Part shown: in pieces, positions 47,747 through 55,607 of the stretch
Layout: each line of letters starts with the position of its first letter
How positions within the stretch are numbered: position 1 is the stretch's first letter
Source: a virus
Reading direction: 5' to 3' (one strand)
DNA length: 58,092 nucleotides
IMG/VR virus record: IMGVR_UViG_3300047585_000006
Location: 1 to 58,092 of that record
Made by a program: the position numbers and the translations under genes
Notes under the pieces: generated by a model
The model's database searches: none
What the model saw: only the letters and a program-made list of their open reading frames with translations
Told to the model about the DNA's origin: nothing

Positions 47747-48091
47747 TTATTCGTGTTCTGGTGCTTGCGACAGACCATCGCTTGCATGACTTCCCGCCGG
47801 AGGAACCGGATCGGTGTTTAGAGTCGAATAGGTGGAGACCAGTGCGTTGCCTACTGCACCGGGAGTTCCGTCCGCGACAATCTGGGCCGCACGTTGAACC
47901 GTCCCGTTGACCAGCTTCAAGCCAGCCTTGCCGGGAGGAACAGTGCCTAGAATTGTACCGCTGTCGTACGGCGTGATGCCCGTCGAAGTATCGACGTTGC
48001 TATTAGTCGCCGCCAATTGATATTGCTGTACGATGCCTGCGGGTTGCTGACCGGATGCCGCCGCACCATTGGGTTCTAAAATTGCCGCCAT
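47747..48091 (-). CDS. Hypothetical virion-associated protein, 114 aa
   Basis: A low-charge, Ala/Gly/Thr-rich beta-type protein (TGITPYDSGTILGTVPPG). It ends ASDGLSQAPEHE, faintly like the DGLT terminal peptide of its neighbours. It starts 4 bases after the upstream stop. Confidence 0.55.
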   Translation of the reverse strand: MAAILEPNGAAASGQQPAGIVQQYQLAATNSNVDTSTGITPYDSGTILGTVPPGKAGLKLVNGTVQRAAQIVADGTPGAVGNALVSTYSTLNTDPVPPAGSHASDGLSQAPEHE

Positions 48092-48095
48092 GAGA

Positions 48096-48413
48096 TTAAC
48101 CTTTCCATTCCTGCGTTAGCCCATCGGCCTGATATAACTGGCCTGCGATACGCAAACTTCCACCGCGTGCAGCAGGCTTAAAAGCTACCTTCGCGGGAAC
48201 CGCTGCCGGAGCCGGAGTCACTGCGGGTGCAGGTGCGACTGGTGCGACTGGTGCGGGTACTTCCTCGGCCTTGACTTCGGCCTCAACCTTTTCTGCTTCT
48301 TTTTCGGTGGACGTAAAAGCATCGACTACGGCCTGTTTAACGCCAGCTTCAACTTTTTCTGCCTCAGCCAGCAACTTTGCGGCTTCGGCTTTCAAATCAT
48401 CAACGATGCTCAT
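48096..48413 (-). CDS. Coiled-coil protein with C-terminal DGLTQEW peptide, 105 aa
   Basis: Residues 1-50 are an Ala/Glu/Lys coiled coil, 50-80 a Pro/Ala/Val linker, and the C-terminus ends GQLYQADGLTQEWKG, the neighbourhood-wide terminal peptide. The layout (oligomerising helix, flexible linker, terminal tag) suggests a scaffold or decoration molecule. Function unknown. Confidence 0.6.
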   Translation of the reverse strand: MSIVDDLKAEAAKLLAEAEKVEAGVKQAVVDAFTSTEKEAEKVEAEVKAEEVPAPVAPVAPAPAVTPAPAAVPAKVAFKPAARGGSLRIAGQLYQADGLTQEWKG

Positions 48414-48415
48414 GA

Positions 48416-49087
48416 TTATCCCCTGTTGTTCCAGTCTATAGTTAATCCGTCCTTCGCATACTTTATGCGTTGTGGTTGGTTCGCTATACGCTGGTTAATT
48501 TCATCTTGCGTCATGCCGTGATTCGCCATCGGGTAAATCACGAGTGGCCGAACTTTCGGCAGAGCTTGGTACGGATACAACTTCTTCAGAGCTTCGACAA
48601 CTTGACCGTCTGCTGAATAGTCACAATTGTCAGGGAACTTGATGCCCGTGTCCCGGCGATAGATGAACATTGCAGACCCGGTCAAACCAATGCCGGGAGG
48701 ATCACGATGTTCCCTCTTGCCCCGAGCGAGTACCGGATAAATTGCCCATACCCAGGTAACACACTCCAGCGTTCTGAGAACATCTGCGTCTGCATAGTAA
48801 TCGTCGTCATCAATCTGGCAGATGAACTCGCCGGATGTCAGATCGAACGCTTCGCGTCTTGCGAAGTTACCAAAATCTTTTGGGTGTTTCGTGCGTGAGC
48901 AAGCAACGATCTTACGTCGCGGGTCTTTCTTAATCGAATCGAGAACGGCCTGCTCTTTGCGGGTGATGACACAGTCGGTGACGATTATGTGCTCCCACGA
49001 GTCGGAACTCTGACTGTCGATAGAGTCGCACAAACGTTTGAGTGTCGGTCGGCAGAGTGTAGGAGTGATAATCGAATATCTAGGCAT
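48416..49087 (-). CDS. Glycosyltransferase, GT-A (family 2-like), with terminal DGLTIDW peptide
   Basis: The start at 49087 follows AAGAGG. The N-terminal nucleotide-sugar domain is clear: YSIITPTLCRPTLKRLCDSI, then ICQIDDDDYYADADVL with the DxD-type metal motif (about 95-100), and an acceptor-side segment. The C-terminus ends KYAKDGLTIDWNNRG. It would transfer sugars onto DNA, virion proteins or host glycans; the acceptor is unknown. Two further glycosyltransferase-like genes lie upstream. Confidence 0.82.
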   Translation of the reverse strand: MPRYSIITPTLCRPTLKRLCDSIDSQSSDSWEHIIVTDCVITRKEQAVLDSIKKDPRRKIVACSRTKHPKDFGNFARREAFDLTSGEFICQIDDDDYYADADVLRTLECVTWVWAIYPVLARGKREHRDPPGIGLTGSAMFIYRRDTGIKFPDNCDYSADGQVVEALKKLYPYQALPKVRPLVIYPMANHGMTQDEINQRIANQPQRIKYAKDGLTIDWNNRG

Positions 49088-49487
49088 TGGAATGCCTCTT
49101 AACGTATTCGATTGCACGCTGCATCAACTCGATATCATCACCAAACATGCCCAGCCCACTGTTGCACGCACGACACAACATTTCACGAACTTTCTTAGTC
49201 GTATGATCGTGGTCAACAAACAACTTTTCGCACGGGCGTTTACAGAGGCTACAACGACCATCTGCGTCCTTCAACATTTTCTCATATTGTTGAGGGGTTA
49301 ATCCGTAACGGATGCGAAGGTGCCAATTCTTGATCCCCTCCGCAATTTTGATTTTCGCAACCGTCGTATTTTGAGTTGCCTTCTTACAAGTCTTACAATA
49401 CCTTTGTCCCGTTGCGGGACGTTGATAAGTGTTCTCGGGCGTAAGTTCGTGTCCCTTGAAACAGTGGGTACGTCGTTTTCCTGCCAT
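49080..49487 (-). CDS. Free-standing homing endonuclease, endonuclease VII-like
   Basis: Motifs: CFKGHELTPENTY...CKTCK, YGLTPQQYEKML, CSLCKRP, FVDHDHTTKKVREMLC and CNSGLGMFGDDI...AIEYV. AGGAG precedes the ATG. It is inserted between two glycosyltransferase genes, its stop overlapping the next start by eight bases. Confidence 0.92.
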   Translation of the reverse strand: MAGKRRTHCFKGHELTPENTYQRPATGQRYCKTCKKATQNTTVAKIKIAEGIKNWHLRIRYGLTPQQYEKMLKDADGRCSLCKRPCEKLFVDHDHTTKKVREMLCRACNSGLGMFGDDIELMQRAIEYVKRHSNA

Positions 49488-49498
49488 ATAGGTTTCTC

Positions 49499-50452
49499 CT
49501 AACCTACATTATGCATTTCAAACCAATCTAAAGTCAACCCATCAGCAGCATACTTTGTAAGGTTTCCCCTCTTAGATTTTCTTGAGGGCTTGACTTCAGC
49601 CGCGTCGTTCTCGACAGGCCACGGTAGCGTCCAGCGGTCGCTAATCTTGGATCGCCACGCGTTGCCGCGTTCATACTGATGGACGACGCAATAAGGCGTG
49701 TCGCTTCCGAACGGGTACGCGATACCGTCGCGTAGTTCCGGCGGCGTAGGAACGAGGTTGGAATTTCTTCCGATGGGTTGGTCCGGGTTGCCGTTGCAAT
49801 TCCCGATCAACCACCAACCGGAGGTCATGATGAACCCTTCGTCTGCACGAGGGATTCTCATTTCGTCCTTGAACTCCGTTCGCAAGAGAACGTTGAGTGC
49901 TGCTTGGTCGTCACCGAATCGGTCGGTCGATGATTCGTAGATGCGGGAGACGATGCGGTGTACCGCGTCGGCCTCTCCCGCGATAGTGCCAGCACAAACG
50001 ACTTCTTCGTTCTGAAGCGTGTCGAGAGTCTGCTGGCCGTAGAGTTTGACGATCCACGCGGGGTTACAGAACTCGTTGCGGTAAAGAATGAACTCGCTGG
50101 CACCGAAGAGTTTCGCGGTCTGCTGTTCCATCCACGGAGACGGATCACGTTGGAACACGACATCGCGTACATCACAGTGTATAATGTACCGAATGTCTTT
50201 CTTGTTCACCGCTAGCCAGTCACGGAAGATTCTGAATCGCTCGATGACGGTGTTGTTTCCGGTGCTGACGTAATCGACAAGTTCAAATCCGAGGCGGGTG
50301 AGGGTTTCTCGGGCTGTTCGGGTGATGTCACAGACAAAGAGGATTTTTCGTCCACGGAAGCCGGACTCGCTGAGGGAGACGGCGTAGTTTTTGAAACTGG
50401 CCCATCCGTATCCTTTGGCTGTTCCAATGACGACATCGTTCGTAGCGTCCAT
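49499..50452 (-). CDS. Glycosyltransferase-like protein with terminal DGLTLDW peptide
   Basis: The ATG at 50452 opens a nucleotide-diphospho-sugar-transferase-type fold: VVIGTAKGYGWASFKNYAVS, then YIIHCDVRDVVFQRDP with a DxxD metal motif (about 94-105), and GDDQAALNVLL typical of such enzymes. The protein ends LTKYAADGLTLDWFEMHNVG. The first 240 bases overlap the previous gene in another frame. Acceptor unknown. Confidence 0.75.
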   Translation of the reverse strand: MDATNDVVIGTAKGYGWASFKNYAVSLSESGFRGRKILFVCDITRTARETLTRLGFELVDYVSTGNNTVIERFRIFRDWLAVNKKDIRYIIHCDVRDVVFQRDPSPWMEQQTAKLFGASEFILYRNEFCNPAWIVKLYGQQTLDTLQNEEVVCAGTIAGEADAVHRIVSRIYESSTDRFGDDQAALNVLLRTEFKDEMRIPRADEGFIMTSGWWLIGNCNGNPDQPIGRNSNLVPTPPELRDGIAYPFGSDTPYCVVHQYERGNAWRSKISDRWTLPWPVENDAAEVKPSRKSKRGNLTKYAADGLTLDWFEMHNVG

Positions 50453-51129
50453 AGGCTCCTCATAATGCTGGGCGTACAAGAGTGAATCGAAGCGTATTTC
50501 GCATCAGCAAGAGTCGCACGATATTCATCATTAAAGCCATGCCGAATGCTGTCGATGCAGTGACGAGAAATACCGTTCGTCTTCATCGCATCGCCGATCC
50601 ACAAGTCGTCAGCGACAGAGGTAATCTGGGCCGACACGAGAATTCCCATTGCTCTGCTGCTCAGAAAGACACATGAGCCCGGTGCGAATGATCCCTGTAG
50701 TCCGCCAGAATAATCATGGCCTGTGAAGTCAGTCGCAAATAGTCGGTCGGGATATATGAAGGTGTCGTCATCCACGAGGCAGACGTAATCGTACTCGTGT
50801 GCGAGTGCGTACTTGCAAATCGCTTTGACCTTCTGCGAGTTCGCAGTGTACTGGTCGCTGCACGGCAAGAACACTTCGTCTGCGGAGGGTTCACGCATGA
50901 CGTTGAGGTTCGGGTTGACTCGACGCTCAGGATTCGAGCGGAGCCGGGAGCCGTAGAAGAACTTGTAGTCGATGTCGCCAAGGCCGCTGATGAACGTCTC
51001 ACGCTGGGCTGCGACACGCTCAGGCTGGTTTGTGTGGCGAAGGCCACGCTGATTCAACCAGTCGATTGTTTGATCGTCGAAAAAATAATCCAGACGATGA
51101 CACGTCTTCACTGCGACAAGAATCTTCAT
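50212..51129 (-). CDS. Fringe/galactosyltransferase-like glycosyltransferase with overlapping tail
   Basis: GGAGGAG precedes the ATG at 51129. The catalytic part covers about residues 1-225: ILVAVKTCHRL, YDYVCLVDDDTFIYPDRLF with a DDD metal motif, and WIGDAMKTNG, as in beta-3-glycosyltransferases. After that the frame continues for 80 codons as a Ser/Pro/Thr-rich tail. There the same DNA encodes the next gene's N-terminus. Either the tail is real (dual coding) or the stop was lost. Confidence 0.72.
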   Translation of the reverse strand: MKILVAVKTCHRLDYFFDDQTIDWLNQRGLRHTNQPERVAAQRETFISGLGDIDYKFFYGSRLRSNPERRVNPNLNVMREPSADEVFLPCSDQYTANSQKVKAICKYALAHEYDYVCLVDDDTFIYPDRLFATDFTGHDYSGGLQGSFAPGSCVFLSSRAMGILVSAQITSVADDLWIGDAMKTNGISRHCIDSIRHGFNDEYRATLADAKYASIHSCTPSIMRSLWTLRTMSSLEQPKDTDGPVSKTTPSPSASPASVDEKSSLSVTSPEQPEKPSPASDLNLSITSAPETTPSSSDSESSVTG

Positions 51130-51168
51130 TGCTCCTCCAGAAAAGTCAAAGGGCTTGCTCAACACTTA

Positions 51169-51582
51169 TTATACCCGTCCCTCTGCTTTTCGTCGTGCCA
51201 TCAACCACACCATTTCATCGAACGTAAGCGTATCCCGTTTGATATCATTGCATTCTGCACAACAGGGAGCGGAGTTTTCAAGGGTATATCCGAGAGTGTT
51301 ATCTTTGCGGTCAACGCCATGTCCAAAATCGGGTAGTATCCGGGAACAGTAACTGCAGATACCTGTCGATATGATGGCTGAATATTCATCAAGAGTTATG
51401 GAAACCTCAAGACTTCGTCGCAACGCTCCTTGAATTAGAATTTTGAATCGGGTTTTGAGTGAGGGTTTGTAACCTGATTTGCGACAGTTACTCGGCCACG
51501 AAGCCCGGAGGACCTTGTATCGCTCTGTTTGACGATATTTTCTACCGTGTTGTATCGCATCATCATGGTTTTTATAGGCCAT
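51169..51582 (-). CDS. Free-standing HNH homing endonuclease (DRKDN type)
   Basis: The 137-residue protein has an N-terminal basic helical part, CSYCSRILPDFGHGVDRKDN, TLGYTLENSAPCCAECNDIK and a C-terminal helix (LTFDEMVWLMARRK). It starts just after a long hairpin (51603-51636) and ends about 40 bases before the glycosyltransferase start. Confidence 0.9.
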   Translation of the reverse strand: MAYKNHDDAIQHGRKYRQTERYKVLRASWPSNCRKSGYKPSLKTRFKILIQGALRRSLEVSITLDEYSAIISTGICSYCSRILPDFGHGVDRKDNTLGYTLENSAPCCAECNDIKRDTLTFDEMVWLMARRKAEGRV

Positions 51583-51602
51583 AGGACTCTCCCTAAAGAG
51601 TC

Positions 51603-51636
51603 AGAGCGGCAGCATATTAGGGTATGCTGCCGCTCT
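51603..51636. terminator. Long hairpin before the HNH gene
   Basis: A perfect 14-bp stem (AGAGCGGCAGCATA with its complement, loop of six) is preceded on the minus strand by a smaller hairpin (51641-51655, TGGGCT/AGCCCA). The flanks are not T-rich, so termination is only probable. The double-hairpin layout matches 29241-29290 and 43307-43352. Confidence 0.55.
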
Positions 51637-51805
51637 TGGGTGGGCTAGAAGCCCAATCTCGGTGGTGTGCCGACCGTGAGGCCGACAGGAGGAGTTCACC
51701 ACCGTTTCGCGTTAGAATTTTGACCGTTTTACTGTGTTTGACCCAACTTCCGTTATCGTCAATCCGAGGGCACGGCCAGCCAAAAATAAATATCGTGATT
51801 TTCAC
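51617..51805 (-). CDS. Possible small protein, 62 aa
   Basis: In the 357-base stretch between 51582 and 51940 the only protein-like frame starts with GTG overlapping the stop of a shorter frame. It reads MKITIFIFGWPCPRIDDNGS near its N-terminus, and its end runs into the hairpin. No ribosome site is evident, so it may be spurious. Confidence 0.25.
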   Translation of the reverse strand: MKITIFIFGWPCPRIDDNGSWVKHSKTVKILTRNGGELLLSASRSAHHRDWASSPPKSGSIP

Positions 51806-51939
51806 AGAGTTTCAGCCACAAGGTCGTAATTCTCAAACTGAGACACTTCGCCTATGACTGCTAACCTGTTGAAAGGAAAGATAGTTGACTCTTATTCGGA
51901 GCACTCCTCTTTTTCTTCCCTCTCTCTCCTTCTTTACGC

Positions 51940-52152
51940 TCAGTCGCATTGATCCTTGGGTTCCGTCCGCCCTGTCTCATTTTGAGAACGGGCTTCCTGA
52001 ATCTTGTCAAGTTGTTGAGAATCACCAACATAGACCACCTTGTCGGCGTTCAATCCTCGACTCATTGATAGCCCTTCCTCGACCAACAGCCTGTTCCAGT
52101 ATTCTGTTGATCCGTAGTCTAATTCCTTTAGAGCCTTACGTTTACGAGCCAC
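51940..52152 (-). CDS. Hypothetical protein, 70 aa
   Basis: A basic N-terminus (MARKRKALKELDYGS) is followed by a short helical part and a polar end. It is the second gene of the leftward operon that starts at the divergent promoter. Not recognised. Confidence 0.6.
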   Translation of the reverse strand: MARKRKALKELDYGSTEYWNRLLVEEGLSMSRGLNADKVVYVGDSQQLDKIQEARSQNETGRTEPKDQCD

Positions 52153-52171
52153 TTCGCCTCATCTCTGCCGA

Positions 52172-52369
52172 CTATTCGTCGAGCGGATTCAACTTTCTGA
52201 CTTCCCACACCTTCTCGCCCAGTGTTGGGTTGTCGAAGATCACCGCCTGATATCCCGTGATCGAGACTTTGCCCGATTCATCCTTGTCTTCGGTTTTGGT
52301 CAATTCACCAGTGATGGTGCCCGCCCCAGTGAAACTAGATGTCACACGCTGCCCTATGTCAAATGCCAT
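52172..52369 (-). CDS. Small beta-barrel-like protein, 65 aa
   Basis: The ATG at 52369 follows GGAGGG, and the longer frame would include the promoter. The sequence MAFDIGQRVTSSFTGAGTIT and the spacing of Gly/Val strands resemble an SH3/KOW-like barrel (a 'DRV.h..G.G.I' pattern common in small phage proteins). It is the first gene of the leftward transcript. Confidence 0.6.
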   Translation of the reverse strand: MAFDIGQRVTSSFTGAGTITGELTKTEDKDESGKVSITGYQAVIFDNPTLGEKVWEVRKLNPLDE

Positions 52370-52388
52370 GTGTCCCTCCACTGAAACC

Positions 52389-52417
52389 AGAGTAACACGT
52401 CCACTACTGGATTGCAA
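52389..52417 (-). promoter_or_regulatory. Leftward promoter for 52369 and following genes
   Basis: TTGCAA (52417-52412), a 17-base spacer and TACTCT (52394-52389) on the minus strand, 20 bases before the ATG of the first leftward gene. Back-to-back with the rightward promoter. Confidence 0.65.
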
Positions 52418-52441
52418 GCAAAAGTTTTTCTGAGAAAAAAC

Positions 52442-52470
52442 TTGACAAGCGTGCGGCACTAGGGTAATCT
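52442..52470 (+). promoter_or_regulatory. Rightward promoter for replication genes
   Basis: TTGACA (52442-52447), a 17-base spacer and TAATCT (52465-52470) on the plus strand, 72 bases before the first replication gene. With the leftward promoter it forms a divergent control region of about 170 bases, the likely early switch point. Confidence 0.8.
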
Positions 52471-52541
52471 GGTTATGTGGACGAGCAGTAGTGTGTCCGC
52501 TGTAGTACCCATTCGCCTATTGAGGCAGAAAAGAGAATCAG

Positions 52542-52952
52542 ATGAGCAAAGTTGTAATCAAGGATAAGATTTATGAACAAATGTCCGAAGGTCTGCACAA
52601 CGTGATTATCACGAAGTACGATGACCTCGGCCTGCAAGACACGCAGTTTGGCACCAAGGACCGCGTCCGCATCGTGTTCCAAGCTCAGGATCAAAAGGAC
52701 AGCAAGACCGGAGAGCCGATCAACGTCTTCATGACCGCGACCAAGTCCCTCCATTCCAAATCCCAGCTTGGCAAGTTGCTGGCGACCCTGAAGATTCCCG
52801 CCGGGGCCGAGTTCGACATGGATGACCTCGTTGGCGTCAAGTGCCAAGTCGTGATCCAGCATAAGGAGAGCGAGGGCAAGACGTACGCCAACATCGCTAC
52901 CGTGCTGCCCCGCACTGCTGCGGCTCCCGCCAAGGTTGCAGAGAACTTCTAA
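52542..52952 (+). CDS. OB-fold/ssDNA-binding-like replication protein
   Basis: The 136-residue protein has the strand order and tail of small phage single-stranded DNA-binding-like proteins: EGLHNVIITKYDDLGLQDTQ, RVRIVFQAQDQ, SLHSKSQLGKLLATL and DDLVGVKCQVVIQHKESEGK, with an Ala/Pro C-terminus. It is the first gene of the replication operon, before primase-helicase and polymerase, which supports the role. Binding is inferred. Confidence 0.6.
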   Translation: MSKVVIKDKIYEQMSEGLHNVIITKYDDLGLQDTQFGTKDRVRIVFQAQDQKDSKTGEPINVFMTATKSLHSKSQLGKLLATLKIPAGAEFDMDDLVGVKCQVVIQHKESEGKTYANIATVLPRTAAAPAKVAENF

Positions 52953-52975
52953 CCGTCAAGCCCACCGTGTACTAA

Positions 52976-53008
52976 ATAGACGCCTTCGGTGCCAATCGAG
53001 GCGTCTAT
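52976..53008 (+). terminator. Terminator-like hairpin before the endonuclease
   Basis: A 10-bp stem ATAGACGCCT/AGGCGTCTAT is followed by GTTTATTGTT on the plus strand. It would reduce read-through from the first replication gene into the endonuclease and primase. Confidence 0.7.
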
Positions 53009-53028
53009 GTTTATTGTTCGGAGGTTGG

Positions 53029-53517
53029 ATGACGGCGAAAGAACGAACCCGCTTATGGAGATTAGCCAACCCTAAGCGTGCGAGGGAATCGTGCAAAAAC
53101 TGGCAAAAGAAAAATCGGGAACGAGTTGCTGCGGCGAATAAAATTTGGCGTACCCGAAACGCTGCAAAAATTAAACGACGCCGCCAATTAGATGCTCCTC
53201 GACAAAGACAAAACAAAAAGATGTGGGCACTCAATAATCCTTTCAAATTGAAGATGGGCTACGTTCGTCGAATGTTACGACGTGCAGGATGTCCCGAGAT
53301 TGAGATCACAAAGGCGATGCTTGCATGGGCGGCATTCGCAGGAATATGTCACGCATGTAACACCGCGTGTTCCCGAGTTTGGGTAACCGATCACGATCAC
53401 ACAAAATTAACCTTTCGGGGAATAGTCGGAAATGGTTGTAATCATGCCTTGGGTAAAGTGCAATACGATCCCAATAGGCTTCGTGCGTTAGCATCGTATC
53501 TAGAAAGCCACTCATGA
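53029..53517 (+). CDS. Free-standing homing endonuclease, endonuclease VII-like
   Basis: The ATG at 53029 follows GGAGG; the longer frame starts before the terminator. A basic N-terminus (MTAKERTRLWRLANPKRARE) leads to CHACNTACSRVWVTDHDHTK, LTFRGIVGNGCNHALGKV and RLRALASYLES. It resembles the 4437-5030 enzyme in its catalytic block (RGVIG/RGIVG instead of RGLLC). The stop overlaps the primase start (ATGA). Confidence 0.9.
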   Translation: MTAKERTRLWRLANPKRARESCKNWQKKNRERVAAANKIWRTRNAAKIKRRRQLDAPRQRQNKKMWALNNPFKLKMGYVRRMLRRAGCPEIEITKAMLAWAAFAGICHACNTACSRVWVTDHDHTKLTFRGIVGNGCNHALGKVQYDPNRLRALASYLESHS

Positions 53518-55607
53518 GCGATCCTCTTCTGATTTCTAAACTAAAAGCGAGTGCCGAAGACGCCTTGGCCCGAGGATTCAGTATTCTCGCATGTGAACCA
53601 CACGAGAAAAATCCTTTCGTAAAATATAGTCCACATGCTGTCAATTCCGCGACCAACGATCCATCCATCGCCCTCCGTCCGTGGTTAGACGGTTTTGAGT
53701 CGAATTATGGGGTGGCCTGTGGAAAGAGTAATCTAACCGTCATTGACTGCGATAGTGGATTAGCTGATGAACAGGCTCTATTCGCATGGATGCAAAAACT
53801 GGGGTTGCCCGAAACCTTTATCGTCCGTTCTGGGCGAAAAACTGCGGCGGGGTTCCACCTTTATTATTCGGGAGCCGTAGCCACAACTGGCTATCAAATT
53901 GATGGCGTCGTGGGAGAACTGCGTGGGCACGGGGCTTACGTTGTAGGTCCGGGTTCCCTCCATCCGTCAGATGATTTCTACACGATCATCAAAAACATTC
54001 CGTGTGCATCGCTCCCCGAGAACATGGTTCAACTCGCGGCGATGAAGCACAAGACGATGGCTGACTTTAAGCCGGGTGACGGCAATCTCATTCCCGAAGG
54101 CAATCGGTGGAATCACCTTCAATCGAAAGCTGGCAAGCTCAAAAACCTCGGCCTCGGTGAAGAAGCGATCTACGTTGCACTGAAAGATTTTTGTTCCAAC
54201 CATTGCGAGAATGGCGACAGTTATCCCGAAGAGAAGATTCGCAACCTCGCAGAGTGGGCCGCGAGTGACGAGTGCGAAGCCTCGCCAACAGTGGGGATTA
54301 TCACTTGCGGTTCGCCTGATCCTGAAGCGTCATCGGGTATTCCTGACATCCCGCTCGAAACTATCGACGGGGATTATGTCGGAGATTTATCCACCGCGAT
54401 CACTGAAGGGACGTTCGTTCCCGTTTCGTTTGCTCGTGCCGATCTGAAGACCATCATGGGAGCGATGCTCGATGGCAACATTGTATTCCCCGGCGAAGAA
54501 ACGCTTCACATGCGACACTGGACAGGCATCATCTCGACTCGACCCGAATCAGGTAAGAGCGTCTGCTGGAATCGTTGCGTGATCTTACTTGCCGACTTGA
54601 TGGCCAAGCACGATGTCAAGTTTCCTCCGGCGGGATTCTTTTCATCCGGCGAACATGCAATCAAAGTTTTGTCGGAGAATGACAACAAGAGTCACGTTCT
54701 CTACTTCGACGAGATGAAAACGCTCTTTGAAAAGGGCAACGGTGCAGGCTCGACTCTGTTTCCGAAATTGCTTGAGCTATATGAGCAAAAGGCGTCAGCC
54801 GTTGGCAGTTTGACACACAATTCGTCGTCATTTTCCAACGTATCGCTCTCGATGGCCGGGAACTTTACGCGTGCAGGATACGACCGTGCTGTCGCAGGCA
54901 AAGGTGCTGGCGGTGACGGGTTCTTGTCACGCATGGTGCTCGACTTTAGTGAAGGTGTGAACTACCAAGGCGATTGGGCCGTGATGGACACGCACAAAGT
55001 AAATGCTGCGGTGAACAACATCGCGGAAGCCTTGAAGTGGCTCTTGCAATTCAAGGGCGATCACAATGGTCTGCCTTACGTCGCTCCCGAGGATGACGAC
55101 GCGAAAGACGCACGCATGTCTTTCCAAAAGTGGCTCGTCGCGGAGAAGTCACGCATTCAGCAAGACTCTCCCGATGCGAGTTACGCGTCACGTCTCGAAG
55201 CTCACTTCAAACGTGACTTGCTCATCCGTGTTGCATTCACGCCAGAGCGAAGAATCACCAAAGCTCTTGTCGAGAAGTCGTGGGCGTGGGCGAAACATCA
55301 ACTCATGTTGCGTGAGGAGCTATGGCCTGTGGATCAAGGCGGGGCAATCGAGAAATGCGAACAGAGAATCATCAAAGCGATCACCAAACAGGGTCCGCTC
55401 ACCAAGGCGGGCGTCCAAGCATTCAGCAATGCCGCGAAGTGCGACGGCGGGTTCATGGCGTGGAATCAGGCGTGGCGGAACCTCCTCCAAGCCGACAAAC
55501 TCACCGTCCTCAACCTCAAGAGCAACAGGGGCAAAGAGAAGTTCGGTTTCGACGATGCCATCTGGTCAAAGGACAAGAAAAAATGGCTTTTCGGGAGTGC
55601 GAATTGA
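53514..55607 (+). CDS. Primase-polymerase/helicase fusion
   Basis: The 697-residue protein has four parts. An N-terminal archaeo-eukaryotic-type prim-pol domain includes VIDCDS with Asp78 and Asp80 (76-81), IVRSGRKTAAGFHLYY with His115, and GELRGHGAYVVGPGS. A primase C-terminal-like helical unit spans about 190-252. A P-loop ATPase follows with a Walker A-like RPESGKS (343-349) and Walker B VLYFDE (395-400). The C-terminus is basic and could bind DNA. It would prime and unwind at the fork for the polymerase encoded next. The 5' end overlaps the homing endonuclease stop. Confidence 0.83.
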   Translation: MSDPLLISKLKASAEDALARGFSILACEPHEKNPFVKYSPHAVNSATNDPSIALRPWLDGFESNYGVACGKSNLTVIDCDSGLADEQALFAWMQKLGLPETFIVRSGRKTAAGFHLYYSGAVATTGYQIDGVVGELRGHGAYVVGPGSLHPSDDFYTIIKNIPCASLPENMVQLAAMKHKTMADFKPGDGNLIPEGNRWNHLQSKAGKLKNLGLGEEAIYVALKDFCSNHCENGDSYPEEKIRNLAEWAASDECEASPTVGIITCGSPDPEASSGIPDIPLETIDGDYVGDLSTAITEGTFVPVSFARADLKTIMGAMLDGNIVFPGEETLHMRHWTGIISTRPESGKSVCWNRCVILLADLMAKHDVKFPPAGFFSSGEHAIKVLSENDNKSHVLYFDEMKTLFEKGNGAGSTLFPKLLELYEQKASAVGSLTHNSSSFSNVSLSMAGNFTRAGYDRAVAGKGAGGDGFLSRMVLDFSEGVNYQGDWAVMDTHKVNAAVNNIAEALKWLLQFKGDHNGLPYVAPEDDDAKDARMSFQKWLVAEKSRIQQDSPDASYASRLEAHFKRDLLIRVAFTPERRITKALVEKSWAWAKHQLMLREELWPVDQGGAIEKCEQRIIKAITKQGPLTKAGVQAFSNAAKCDGGFMAWNQAWRNLLQADKLTVLNLKSNRGKEKFGFDDAIWSKDKKKWLFGSAN

